DNA from: Massilia sp. Leaf139
GTDB lineage: Bacteria > Pseudomonadota > Gammaproteobacteria > Burkholderiales > Burkholderiaceae_D
Assembly: GCF_001424165.1 (NCBI RefSeq)
Contig: NZ_LMOJ01000023.1
Span: 261,708 to 325,707 of the forward strand
Direction: 5' to 3'
DNA length: 64,000 nt
Numbering within the stretch: the first letter of the stretch is position 1; the number at the start of each line of letters is the position of its first letter. A program made the translations under genes and the position numbers. The notes below the pieces were generated by a model. The model was given only the letters and a program-made list of their open reading frames with translations, was not told the origin of the DNA and ran no database searches. This document shows positions 18,985 to 28,100 of the stretch, in pieces.

Positions 18985-21066
18985 ATGTCCAACGCACCAA
19001 AGTTCGGCCTGAACGGGCCGCAAAGCGAAGCCGTGCTCTATCTCGACGGCCCCTGCCTGGTGCTGGCCGGCGCCGGCTCGGGCAAGACGCGTGTGATCAC
19101 GCAAAAGATCGCCTACATGATCGAAGAGTGCGGCTACGATCCGCGCACGATCGCGGCGCTGACCTTCACCAACAAGGCCGCGCTGGAGATGCAGGAGCGT
19201 ATCGCCAAGCTGTTGAAGCAGCCGAAGCAGGCCAAGCAGCTGACGGTATCGACCTTCCACTCGCTGGGCGTGAAAATCCTGCGCCAGGAAGCGGCCGGCG
19301 TCGGCCTCAAGGATCGCTTCTCGATCATGGACAGCGATGACTGCTACACGATCGTGTCCGACCTCGGCCTCACGACCGACAAGCAGGAGATCCGCCGCAT
19401 CCAGAATGCCATCTCCTTGTGGAAGAACGGTCTCGTGGATCCCGACGACGCGATCAACAACGCGAAAGACGAGGACGAGGCCCAGGCCGGGCGCATCTAC
19501 CGCAGCTATGTGGCGACCCTGGCCGCCTACCAGGCGGTCGACTTCGACGACCTGATCCGCCTGCCGGTGGAGCTGTTCCGGAATAACGAGCCGATCCGCG
19601 ACCGCTGGCAGAGAAAACTGCGCTACCTGCTGATGGACGAGTACCAGGACACCAACACCTGCCAGTACGAACTGGTAAAACTGCTGGTGACGGGCCTGGG
19701 CAAGAAGCCGATGTTCACGGCGGTGGGCGACGACGACCAGGCGATCTATGCCTGGCGCGGCGCCTCGGTCGAAAATCTGAAAACGCTGCAGACCGATTTC
19801 CCCGACCTGCGCGTGATTAAACTCGAACAGAACTACCGCTCGACGACGCGCATCCTGCAGGCGGCGAATGCCGTCATCGGCAACAACCCGAAGATCTTCG
19901 AAAAATCGCTGTGGTCGGAACACGGCCTGGGCGAGCCGATCAAGGTGCTGGGCATGCAGAGCGACGAGCAGGAAGCGGATCAGGTGGCGATCATGATTTC
20001 GTCGGATCACTTCCAGCGCAAAAATAAATGGTCGGACTTCGCGATCCTGTATCGGGGCAACCACCAGGCGCGCATCATCGAGCAGGCGCTGCGCAAGGAA
20101 CGCATTCCCTACACGATCTCCGGCGGCCAGAGCTTTTTCGACAAGGCCGAGATCAAGGACATCATCGCCTACCTGCGCCTGATCGCCAACGAGGGCGACG
20201 ACCCGGCGTTTATCCGCGCCGTCACCACGCCCAAGCGCGGGGTCGGCATGGCGACCCTGGAGGTGCTGGGCGAATTCTCGAAGCAGTGGAACTGCTCGCT
20301 GTTCGAGGCGGCCTTGAAGGGCGGGATCGAGGGCAAACTGGCCGACCGCCAATTGCACCCGCTGCGCGACTTCTGCCACTTCATCAACGACCTCGAATCG
20401 CGCGCCAGCCGCCCGGGCCCCTCGGGCAGCGGAGAGAACGCGGCCGCGGTGCTGGACGACATGATGAAGGAGATGAATTACGAGCACTACCTGTACGAGA
20501 ACTTCGACGACCGCGCCGCGCAAGCGAAATGGCAGAACGTGATGGAGTTCACCAACTGGCTGAAGGAGCGCGGCAACGGCGGGCGCGACGGCACGAGTGA
20601 AGAGAAGAACCTGCTCGAGCTGACCCAAATGGTGGCGCTGATGTCCATGCTGGAAGGCTCGGACGAGGAGCAGGACGCGGTGCGCATGTCGACCCTGCAC
20701 GCCTCGAAAGGGCTGGAGTACCCGCACGTGTACCTGGTCGGCGTGGAGGAGGGCATCCTGCCCCATAAAGGCGATCCGGACGACCCGATCGAGAAGATCG
20801 CCGCCCGCATCCAGGAAGAGCGCAGGCTGATGTACGTCGGGATCACGCGCGCCCAGCGCACGCTGCAGGTCACCTGGTGCAAGAAGAGGAAACGCGCCGG
20901 CGAGCTGGTGCACTGCGACCCCTCGCGCTTCATCAAGGAGATGGCGCTCGACGAGGGCATTGCCGTGCCCCAGGAATCGGAGATCATCAGCCCCAAGGAT
21001 CGCCTGGCGAGCCTGAAAGCCTTGCTGAATACGCCGAAGCCGGATGCCGGCAAGCTGCTGTCATAA
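18985..21066 (+). CDS. rep: ATP-dependent DNA helicase Rep
   Basis: A 693-residue UvrD/Rep-family superfamily 1A 3'-5' helicase. Walker A GAGSGKT sits near residue 32, followed by TFTNKAALEM (motif Ia), DEYQDTNTCQ (motif II), GDDDQAIYAWRGA (motif III), QNYRST (motif IV), STLHASKGLEYPHVY (motif V) and MYVGITRAQ (motif VI). Rep removes proteins ahead of the replication fork. The VGITRAQ and GDDDQAIY spellings and lengths fit Rep better than UvrD. Divergent from modA; the slyX gene follows within 30 bases and is probably co-transcribed. Confidence 0.93.
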   Translation: MSNAPKFGLNGPQSEAVLYLDGPCLVLAGAGSGKTRVITQKIAYMIEECGYDPRTIAALTFTNKAALEMQERIAKLLKQPKQAKQLTVSTFHSLGVKILRQEAAGVGLKDRFSIMDSDDCYTIVSDLGLTTDKQEIRRIQNAISLWKNGLVDPDDAINNAKDEDEAQAGRIYRSYVATLAAYQAVDFDDLIRLPVELFRNNEPIRDRWQRKLRYLLMDEYQDTNTCQYELVKLLVTGLGKKPMFTAVGDDDQAIYAWRGASVENLKTLQTDFPDLRVIKLEQNYRSTTRILQAANAVIGNNPKIFEKSLWSEHGLGEPIKVLGMQSDEQEADQVAIMISSDHFQRKNKWSDFAILYRGNHQARIIEQALRKERIPYTISGGQSFFDKAEIKDIIAYLRLIANEGDDPAFIRAVTTPKRGVGMATLEVLGEFSKQWNCSLFEAALKGGIEGKLADRQLHPLRDFCHFINDLESRASRPGPSGSGENAAAVLDDMMKEMNYEHYLYENFDDRAAQAKWQNVMEFTNWLKERGNGGRDGTSEEKNLLELTQMVALMSMLEGSDEEQDAVRMSTLHASKGLEYPHVYLVGVEEGILPHKGDPDDPIEKIAARIQEERRLMYVGITRAQRTLQVTWCKKRKRAGELVHCDPSRFIKEMALDEGIAVPQESEIISPKDRLASLKALLNTPKPDAGKLLS

Positions 21067-21092
21067 TGCGCGTTTTAAGGTAGGGACGCACC

Positions 21093-21299
21093 GTGGAACA
21101 CGAAGACCGTTTTGTCGATATCGAAATCAAGCTGGCGCACATGGAGGATCTGGTCGACTCCCTGAACGGCATCGTCTACCAGCAGGCGCGCCGCATCGAC
21201 CAGCTCGAGGGCATCGTGCAGACGCTGGCCGAACACCTGCGCAACCTGCGCGAGACCGGGCAGCAGATGCCGGCGAACGAGCGGCCGCCGCATTATTGA
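21093..21299 (+). CDS. slyX: SlyX family protein
   Basis: A 68-residue protein that is almost entirely one coiled coil (DIEIKLAHMEDLVDSLN, then QARRIDQLEGIVQTL) with a short C-terminal PPHY, the SlyX signature. Function unknown in bacteria. It starts with GTG at 21093, preceded by TTTTAAGG. It follows rep on the same strand at 26 bases. Confidence 0.9.
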   Translation: MEHEDRFVDIEIKLAHMEDLVDSLNGIVYQQARRIDQLEGIVQTLAEHLRNLRETGQQMPANERPPHY

Positions 21300-21325
21300 G
21301 CGTGGCGTTTCGGCGCGCATACGTT

Positions 21326-21360
21326 GTAACGCGTGGGCTCGAGAGCCCACGCCACGTTAC
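21326..21360. repeat. Dispersed palindromic element (GCGTGGGCTC type)
   Basis: An almost perfect palindrome (GTAACGCGTGGGCTC, GA, GAGCCCACGCCACGTTAC) between the convergent slyX and GMC oxidoreductase genes. Its core matches the other GTGGGC-type elements in the window. It could also serve as a bidirectional transcription stop. Confidence 0.75.
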
Positions 21361-21376
21361 CCCGGCAGCGCAGGCT

Positions 21377-22666
21377 TTATTCTGCAGCTAACAATTCGCC
21401 AAGACGCTTACCCAGACACAGCAAAGTCAGCGTCGGCGGCAGCCCCCACGGCTCCGGAATCACCGACGCATCGCACACGAACAAGCCCGGCGTCTTGGTC
21501 TGCAAATCCGCATCCACCCCCGCCCCGATGCGCACGCTGCCGCCCGGATGCGCGGCGAAATGCCAGGATTTGAAGAGGTGATGCGCGCCCGCTTCGCGCA
21601 GGATCGCCCGGGCCAGTCCGACCCCGTGCGCCAGCTTGCGGCGGTCGCCTTCCTGCAGCGTCTTGTCGGCCCAGCGCGGGCCGACGCCGCCGCCGATCCC
21701 GTCGCGGATCTTGACCATCAGCGACAGGGTGCGCCGGTGCGCAAACAGGCGGTCGGCGCGGCCGACCTGCAGCGCAAAGGCCTGGTACATCGGCTGCGGC
21801 AAGGTCAAGTCCGCGAGTGCGACGCCTTCTTCCTGCAAATGCAGGCCGGCCGCCATCGGCACTTCGGCGCCGCCCTCGATGTCGTCCACCGTCCCCATCA
21901 CCGCCACCACCGGGTCGCTGAAGAAGGGACTGCTACGCGGCCCCAGGCCGGAGCTGTGCAGCAGGCGCGGGCTGCCCAGTCCCCCGCCGGCGAGCACGAC
22001 CCGCGCCGCGGCGATGCGGCGCAGCTTGCCGCCTACCTCGACTTCGACTCCGGCCGCGCGACCATCCTCGACCAGCACCCGCAGCACGCGCGCGCGCTCG
22101 ACCAGTTGCGCGCCGTGGCGGCAGGCTTCGTCGATGAAATCGCGCGCCGACCATTTGGCGCCGAAAGGGCAGCCGTACACGCAGCGCCAGCAGCCGCTGC
22201 GGCAGCTATCCGGCCGGATCATCTTGTCGAGTTTGCGCCAGTCCAGCGACAGTGCCTGCGCCGCCGCCATCATGCGGCCGGCCATCGGGCCGACCAGGGT
22301 GTCGGGCAGGGGCGCCATGGGCAGTTCGGCGCGTAGCTCGGCCAAGGCCGGGGCGAGATCGATGCCGTAGCGCGCGAACATGGCGTGCGGCGGCGGCGCG
22401 GCGGTGGCGAAATTGATGGCCGAGCTGCCGCCCAGGGTGATGCCGGCCACCAGCAGCGAAGCGTCGCGGTGCAGGTAGGCACCCTTGCCTGGTACCGCCG
22501 CCATCGCGGCCATCTGGCCGATGGTGCCCTTCAGCGGATCGGCGCCGCCCTGTTCCAGCACCAGTACGCGCAAGCCGCGCCCTGCCAGCTCGCGCGCCGT
22601 GCTGGCGCCGCCGGGGCCGCTGCCGACGACGATCGCATCATACGATGCCCGCAAAATGGGGAGCAT
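21377..22666 (-). CDS. GMC family FAD-dependent oxidoreductase with four-cysteine motif
   Basis: A 429-residue GMC oxidoreductase: N-terminal dinucleotide-binding motif VVGSGPGGAS (about residues 13-22), the family segment GGSSAINFATA, and a C-terminal HPGGSVRIGAGVD followed by LFVCDASVIPEP. A cluster C155-x3-C159-x2-C162-x3-C166 (SCRSGCWRCVYGCPFGAK) is seen in the branch related to long-chain alcohol oxidases. Substrate unknown; an alcohol or sterol-like hydroxyl is likely from family knowledge. ATG at 22666 places the FAD motif at the normal distance from the N-terminus. msrA lies just upstream on the same strand (17 bases), so the two are probably one operon. Confidence 0.87.
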   Translation of the reverse strand: MLPILRASYDAIVVGSGPGGASTARELAGRGLRVLVLEQGGADPLKGTIGQMAAMAAVPGKGAYLHRDASLLVAGITLGGSSAINFATAAPPPHAMFARYGIDLAPALAELRAELPMAPLPDTLVGPMAGRMMAAAQALSLDWRKLDKMIRPDSCRSGCWRCVYGCPFGAKWSARDFIDEACRHGAQLVERARVLRVLVEDGRAAGVEVEVGGKLRRIAAARVVLAGGGLGSPRLLHSSGLGPRSSPFFSDPVVAVMGTVDDIEGGAEVPMAAGLHLQEEGVALADLTLPQPMYQAFALQVGRADRLFAHRRTLSLMVKIRDGIGGGVGPRWADKTLQEGDRRKLAHGVGLARAILREAGAHHLFKSWHFAAHPGGSVRIGAGVDADLQTKTPGLFVCDASVIPEPWGLPPTLTLLCLGKRLGELLAAE

Positions 22667-22683
22667 AGGGGAAAAGACTGGTT

Positions 22684-23202
22684 TTACCGGCGCGGCAACT
22701 TCCAGTCGGGCCGCACGAAGTGGCAGGTGTAACCGTTCGGGATCCGTTCCAGGTAATCCTGGTGCTCCGGCTCGGCTTCCCAGAACGGGCCTGCAGGCGC
22801 GATCTCGGTCACGACCTTGCCGGGCCACAGGCCGGACGCGTCGACGTCGGCAACGGTGTTCTCAGCAACCCGTTTTTGCTCGTCGTTCAGGTAATAAATG
22901 GCGGAGCGGTAGCTGAGGCCGCGGTCGTTGCCCTGGCGGTTCGGTGTGCTCGGGTCGTGGATCTGGAAGAAGAATTCCAGGATTTGGCGGAAGCTGATCC
23001 GGGCAGGATCGAACACGACTTCGAGCGCTTCGGCGTGCGTGCCATGGTTGCGGTAGGTTGCGTTCGGCACGTCGCCGCCGGTATAGCCGACGCGGGTGGA
23101 CAGCACGCCGTTCTGGCGGCGCAGCAGCGCCTGCATGCCCCAGAAGCAGCCGCCTGCCAGGATGGCGGTTTCAGTTTGCACGGTCATCATCGGTTCTTTC
23201 AT
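22684..23202 (-). CDS. msrA: Peptide-methionine (S)-S-oxide reductase
   Basis: A 172-residue enzyme that repairs methionine-S-sulfoxide in oxidised proteins. The catalytic GCFWGMQ is near the N-terminus; [23 protein letters not shown] and [20 protein letters not shown] are MsrA signatures. A Cys near the C-terminus (GYTCHF) is a candidate resolving residue. Start uncertain among ATGs at 23202, 23190 and 23187. It heads a two-gene unit with the GMC oxidoreductase. Confidence 0.95.
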   Translation of the reverse strand: MKEPMMTVQTETAILAGGCFWGMQALLRRQNGVLSTRVGYTGGDVPNATYRNHGTHAEALEVVFDPARISFRQILEFFFQIHDPSTPNRQGNDRGLSYRSAIYYLNDEQKRVAENTVADVDASGLWPGKVVTEIAPAGPFWEAEPEHQDYLERIPNGYTCHFVRPDWKLPRR

Positions 23203-23461
23203 GTGGGGGAGGAGCCTCATTCGAGGCGCTAACCTCTCATGATAGCCACTTCGTCCATTGCGCGTATGCGTGTAGGTGCGCTACCGGAAAAATTTCGAAT
23301 AAGGAAAAAACCCAGCAAATACATACGTCTGGCAGCATGTCTATACATCTTTGTATGCCATTGTTTCACCCGTGCCGACACGACTATAAGCCTGCTATGA
23401 TCTGGCGCGACCTGTCGGCGGCGATCCCGCGACAGCCCTATTCGTGTCTGTGAGAGAGACC

Positions 23462-25603
23462 ATGAAACGCCCACACATGCTTATCATCGCCGCCAGCCTG
23501 GCGTTTGCCGGCGCCGCCTTTGCGGCCCAGCCGGCCCCAAGCGCTGTTCTCGACGCATCGAACCCCTTCGCCAAGCCGAGCGCGCTGCCGTTCAACTACC
23601 CGGCCTTCGACAAGATCAAGGACGAGCACTTCCTGCCAGCCTACGCCGCCGGTATGCGCGAGCAGCTGCGCGAAGTGGCGACCATCGCCAACAATCCGAA
23701 GGCGCCGACCTTCGAGAACACCATCGTCGCCATGGAACGCTCGGGCCAGATGCTGTCGCGCGTGGCGGCCGTGTTCTCGAACCTGCAGACCGCGAACACC
23801 AACGACCGCCTGGACGCCGTCGACCGCGAGATGTCGCCCAAGCTGGCCGCGCACAACGACGCGATCTACCTGAACCCGAAGCTGTTTAAGCGCGTCGACA
23901 CCCTGCACGCCAAGCGCGAGCAGCTGGGGCTGGATGCCGAATCGAAGTTCCTGCTCGAGCGCTATTACAAGGAATTCGTGCGCGCCGGCGCCAAACTTTC
24001 CGCCGCCGACAAGGAAAAGCTCAAGCGCTACAACGGCCAAATCGCCTCGCTGCAATCGGACTTCTCGCAACGCGTGCTGAAGGAAGCCAACGCCTCGGCG
24101 CTGGTGGTGAATACCCGCGCCGAACTGGATGGGATGTCGGAGGCCGAGATCACGGCCGCCGCCGCGGAAGCGAAAAAGCGCGGCCTCGATGGCAAGTACG
24201 TGATCGGCATCGCCAACACGACCATCCAGGCGCCGCTCGCGAGCCTGAAGAACCGCGCGGTGCGCGAACGCCTGCAGGCGGCCTCGATGAACCGCGGCGC
24301 GCGTGGCGGCGAATTCGACACGCGCGAGCTGGTGCTCAAACTCGTGAAACTGCGCGCCGAACGCGCAACCCTGCTCGGCTATCCGAACTACGCCGCCTAC
24401 TCGCAGGAGCTGGAAACGGCGAAGAACCCGGCCGCCGTGAATAAACTGCTGGCGGAACTGGCGAAACCGGCAATCGGCAACGCCAAGAAGGAAGCGGCCG
24501 AGATGCAGAAGATCGTCGACGCCGAGAAAGGTAATTTCAAGATCGCCGCCCACGACTGGGCCTATTACACCGACAAGGTGCGCGCGGCCCAGTACAACTT
24601 CGACGAGAACCAGCTGCGCCCGTATTTCGAACTGAACAACGTGCTGGTGAACGGCGTGTTCTTCGCCGCGACCAAGGAGTTCGGCATCACCTTCAAGGAG
24701 CGCAAGGATCTGCCGGTCTACGACCCGGACGTGCGCACCTTCGACGTGATCGACGCCGACGGCAAGCAGCTGGCGATCTTCCTGTTCGATCCGTACGCGC
24801 GCTCGAACAAGCAGGGCGGCGCCTGGATGAACGAATACGTGTCGCAGTCTCACCTGCTGGGCAAGCATCCGGTCGTGGGCAACCACCAGAACATTCCGAA
24901 GCCGCCCGCCGGCGAGCCGACCCTGCTCACCTACGACGAAGTGCGCACCATGTTCCACGAGTTCGGCCATGCGCTGCACGGCATGTTCTCGAACGTGAAG
25001 TACCCGCACTTTTCGGGCACCAGCGTGCCGCGCGACTTCGTCGAGTATCCGTCCCAGGTCAACGAGATGTGGGCGATCTGGCCGGAGGTTCTCTCCAATT
25101 ACGCCAAGCACCACAAGACCGGCGCGCCGATGCCGAAGGAATTGCTGGACAAGGTCGTCGCTTCGAAAAAATTCAACCAGGGCTTCATGACGAGCGAATA
25201 CCTGGCCGCGTCCCTGATCGACCAGCGCTGGCACCAGCTCACCCCGGCCCAGATTCCGAACGACGTGCTCGCCTTCGAGGCGCAAGCGTTAAAGGAAGCC
25301 GGCGTCGATTTCGCCCCGGTGCCGCCGCGCTACCGCACGACGTATTTTTCGCACTCGATGAACGGCGGCTATTCGGCCGGCTACTACGCCTACCTGTGGA
25401 GCGAAAAGCTCGACGCCGACACGGTCGAATGGTTCAAGGAAAACGGCGGCCTGTCGCGCAAGAACGGCGACCACTTCCGCAAGACCCTGCTCTCGCGCGG
25501 CGGCACCACCGAGGCGATGAACCTGTTCCGCGATTTCCGCGGGCGCGATCCGGTCATCGAGCCGCTGCTCGAGCGCCGCGGCCTGGTGGGCGGCCAACCA
25601 TAA
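23462..25603 (+). CDS. Exported M3 family metallopeptidase, copy 1
   Basis: A 713-residue M3 (oligopeptidase A/Dcp-like) peptidase with a Sec signal peptide (about residues 1-21, ending GAAFAAQ). The zinc site HEFGHALHGMF is near residue 499, with the third ligand Glu in RDFVEYPSQ about 28 residues later. M3 enzymes cleave short peptides in a deep channel. ATG at 23462 follows GTGAGAGACC and begins a clean signal peptide, so it is preferred over an in-frame GTG/ATG at 23444. It is the first of three tandem paralogues sharing a DASNPFAKPS...YPAFDKIK...EHF N-terminal pattern. Confidence 0.92.
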   Translation: MKRPHMLIIAASLAFAGAAFAAQPAPSAVLDASNPFAKPSALPFNYPAFDKIKDEHFLPAYAAGMREQLREVATIANNPKAPTFENTIVAMERSGQMLSRVAAVFSNLQTANTNDRLDAVDREMSPKLAAHNDAIYLNPKLFKRVDTLHAKREQLGLDAESKFLLERYYKEFVRAGAKLSAADKEKLKRYNGQIASLQSDFSQRVLKEANASALVVNTRAELDGMSEAEITAAAAEAKKRGLDGKYVIGIANTTIQAPLASLKNRAVRERLQAASMNRGARGGEFDTRELVLKLVKLRAERATLLGYPNYAAYSQELETAKNPAAVNKLLAELAKPAIGNAKKEAAEMQKIVDAEKGNFKIAAHDWAYYTDKVRAAQYNFDENQLRPYFELNNVLVNGVFFAATKEFGITFKERKDLPVYDPDVRTFDVIDADGKQLAIFLFDPYARSNKQGGAWMNEYVSQSHLLGKHPVVGNHQNIPKPPAGEPTLLTYDEVRTMFHEFGHALHGMFSNVKYPHFSGTSVPRDFVEYPSQVNEMWAIWPEVLSNYAKHHKTGAPMPKELLDKVVASKKFNQGFMTSEYLAASLIDQRWHQLTPAQIPNDVLAFEAQALKEAGVDFAPVPPRYRTTYFSHSMNGGYSAGYYAYLWSEKLDADTVEWFKENGGLSRKNGDHFRKTLLSRGGTTEAMNLFRDFRGRDPVIEPLLERRGLVGGQP

Positions 25604-25613
25604 TCATCGTTTA

Positions 25614-25640
25614 CGCGTGGGCTCGGAGAGCCCACCCTAC
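25614..25640. repeat. Dispersed palindromic element, single copy
   Basis: CGCGTGGGCTCGG followed by AGAGCCCACCCTAC, ten bases after the stop of M3 copy 1. Almost the same sequence follows M3 copy 2 at 27941. Confidence 0.8.
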
Positions 25641-25684
25641 GGTACGCCACTATCCGTGGAAATCACCACCGGCCGAGGCGTAAC

Positions 25685-25746
25685 GTAGGGGACATGGAGG
25701 CCAATGGCCTTCATGTCGGGTTCACCGGGCGCCCCGTGCCCACGGG
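25685..25746. repeat. Second-type repeat (GAGGCCAATGGCCT core)
   Basis: GTAG, GGGACATG, GAGGCCAATGGCCT, TCATGT, CGGGTTCACCGGGC, then GCCCACGGGG. The core and the CGGGTTCAC-GGGC tail recur in inverted orientation at 49173-49220. It lies in the leader of M3 copy 2. Confidence 0.55.
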
Positions 25747-25804
25747 GAAGCACGCACCGTGTTCGCATCACATTTTTACCGCAACATCATTACATAGAGA
25801 CTTC

Positions 25805-27931
25805 ATGAACCGTTCCCACATCCTGCTCGTCGCCGCCGCCAGCGCCGCCGTCGCCAACCTCGCCTACGCCGCCCCGGCCTCGCTGCTCGACGCGTCGAAT
25901 CCGTTCGCCAAGCCGAGCACCCTGCAATACGGCTACCCGGCCTTCGACAAAATCAAGAACGAGCACTTCGCGCCGGCCTTTGCCGAGGGCATGCGCCAGC
26001 AGGCGGCCGAGATCGAGGCGATCGCCAACAACAAGGCGGCGCCGACCTTCGAGAACACGATCGTCGCAATGGAACGTTCGGGCCAGCTGCTCGACCGCGT
26101 GCAATCGGTCTTCTCGGCCCTGATCGGTTCCTACACCAACGACACGCTGCAGGCGCTGGACAAGGAACTGGCGCCGAAGCTGGCCGCCCACGGCGACGCC
26201 ATCCGCCTGAACCCGAAGCTGTACGCGCGCATCAAGGCGCTGTACGACAAGCGCGACAAGCTGAACCTGGACGCGGAATCCAAATTCCTGGTCGAGCGCT
26301 ACAACAAGGACTTCGTGCGTGCCGGCGCCCAGCTGTCGGAAGCCGATAAACAGAAGCTGCGCGCCTACAACGGCCAGCTGGCCGCGCTGCAGACCGCCTT
26401 CAGCCAGAACGTGCTGAAGGAAGTGAACGCCTCGGCCTTCGTGGTCGATACCCGCGAAGAACTGGCCGGCCTGCCCGAAAAGGCGATCGTCGCCGCCGCC
26501 GCCGAGGCGAAAAAGCGCGGCCTGGACGGCAAGTTCGTGATCCCGGTCGTGAACACCACCCAGCAGGCGCCGCTGTCGCTGCTGACTAATCGCGCCACCC
26601 GCGAAAAGCTGCTGAACATTTCGACCGTGCGCGGCTCGCGCGGCGGCGAATTCGACAACCGCGCCATCGTCCTGCAACTGGCCAAGCTGCGCGCCGAACG
26701 CGCCGAACTGCTCGGCTACGAAAGCCACGCGGCCTATTCGCTGGAAGACCAGACCGCCAAGGACACGGCTTCCGTCAACAAGCTGCTGTCCGACCTGACG
26801 GTGCCGGCGGTACGCAACGTCAAGAAGGAAGCGGCCGAGATCCAGGGCGTGATCGATGCCGAAAAGGGTGGCTTCCAGGTTGCGGCCTACGACTGGAACT
26901 ATTACAGCGACAAGGTTCGCGCCGCCAAGTACTCCTTCGACGCCAACCAGCTGAAACCCTATTTTGAATTCAACAACGTCCTGAACGGCGCCTTCTTCGC
27001 GGCGAACCAGCTGTGGGGCATCACCTTCAAGGAGCGCAAGGATCTGCCGGTCTACGATCCGGACGTGCGCGTCTACGACGTGTTCGAGGAAGACGGCAAG
27101 CACCTCGCCATCTTCGTGATGGATCCGTATGCCCGCGCCAACAAGCGCGGCGGCGCCTGGATGAGCGCCCTGGTCACCCAGAGCACGCTGCTCGGCCACA
27201 AGCCGGTCATCACCAACAACCTGAACCTGGCCAAGCCGGCCTCAGGCGAGCCGACCCTCCTGAGCTGGGACGAAGTGCGCACCACCTTCCACGAATTCGG
27301 CCACGGCACCCACGGCTGGTTCTCGAACGTGAAGTACCCGCGCTTCTCGGGCACCAGCGTGCCGCGCGATTACGTCGAACTGCCGTCGCAGGTCTACGAG
27401 ATGTGGATGGCCTGGCCGGAAGTACTGGCCAACTATGCCAAGCACTACCAGACCGGCGCGCCGATGCCGAAGGAACTGCTGGACAAGCTGCGCGCCTCGC
27501 AGCGTTTCAATGAAGGCTACCGCACGACCGAATACCTGGCCGCCGCGGTGCTCGACCAGAAATGGCACCAGATCGGCTCGAAGGCGATTCCGAGCGACGT
27601 GAAGAGCTTCGAAGCGCAGGCGCTGAAGGAAGCGGGCCTGGACGTCGGCCCGGTGCCGCCGCGCTATAGCTCGACCTACTTCTCGCACGCCTTCTCGGGC
27701 GGCTACTCGGCCGGCTACTACAGCTACCTGTGGGCCGAGCGCCTCGATGCCGACGCCGGCGAGTGGTTCAAGGAAAACGGCGGCCTGCAGCGCAAGAACG
27801 GCGAACGCTTCCGCAAGATGGTGCTGTCGAAGGGCGGCACCATGGACGCGACCGAGATGTACCGCGCCTTCCGCGGCCGCGATCCGGTGATCGAGCCGCT
27901 GCTCGAACGCCGTGGTTTGACTGCGAATTAA
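25805..27931 (+). CDS. Exported M3 family metallopeptidase, copy 2
   Basis: A 708-residue M3 peptidase with signal peptide (MNRSHILLVAAASAAVANLA, then YAAP). The zinc helix reads HEFGHGTHGWF (about residue 495), so the two positions after HEFGH differ from copies 1 and 3 (AL); the Glu ligand remains in RDYVELPSQ. One residue is missing in the NNVLNGAFF segment compared with NNVLVNGVFF of copy 1. ATG at 25805 starts the signal peptide and was chosen over the open frame upstream, which runs through a repeat. Confidence 0.91.
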   Translation: MNRSHILLVAAASAAVANLAYAAPASLLDASNPFAKPSTLQYGYPAFDKIKNEHFAPAFAEGMRQQAAEIEAIANNKAAPTFENTIVAMERSGQLLDRVQSVFSALIGSYTNDTLQALDKELAPKLAAHGDAIRLNPKLYARIKALYDKRDKLNLDAESKFLVERYNKDFVRAGAQLSEADKQKLRAYNGQLAALQTAFSQNVLKEVNASAFVVDTREELAGLPEKAIVAAAAEAKKRGLDGKFVIPVVNTTQQAPLSLLTNRATREKLLNISTVRGSRGGEFDNRAIVLQLAKLRAERAELLGYESHAAYSLEDQTAKDTASVNKLLSDLTVPAVRNVKKEAAEIQGVIDAEKGGFQVAAYDWNYYSDKVRAAKYSFDANQLKPYFEFNNVLNGAFFAANQLWGITFKERKDLPVYDPDVRVYDVFEEDGKHLAIFVMDPYARANKRGGAWMSALVTQSTLLGHKPVITNNLNLAKPASGEPTLLSWDEVRTTFHEFGHGTHGWFSNVKYPRFSGTSVPRDYVELPSQVYEMWMAWPEVLANYAKHYQTGAPMPKELLDKLRASQRFNEGYRTTEYLAAAVLDQKWHQIGSKAIPSDVKSFEAQALKEAGLDVGPVPPRYSSTYFSHAFSGGYSAGYYSYLWAERLDADAGEWFKENGGLQRKNGERFRKMVLSKGGTMDATEMYRAFRGRDPVIEPLLERRGLTAN

Positions 27932-27940
27932 TCAACGTCG

Positions 27941-28038
27941 CGCGTGGGCTCGGAGAGCCCACCCTACGGTGCACCCCCGTCTGCTGCAAGTTCCATGGAC
28001 GGTTGCGCACAGTAGGGTGGGCGCCCCGGGCCCACGCG
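27941..28038. repeat. Inverted pair of dispersed palindromic elements
   Basis: Left unit 27941-27967 (CGCGTGGGCTCGG, AGAGCCCACCCTAC) and right unit 28012-28038 (GTAGGGTGGGCG, CCCCGGGCCCACGCG) in opposite orientation with 44 bases between. It lies between M3 copies 2 and 3. Confidence 0.8.
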
Positions 28039-28100
28039 TAAACGCCGCACATCCCCAGCCTCTACTTCCCTGCACACTTCCAACATCACAACGAGACCCC

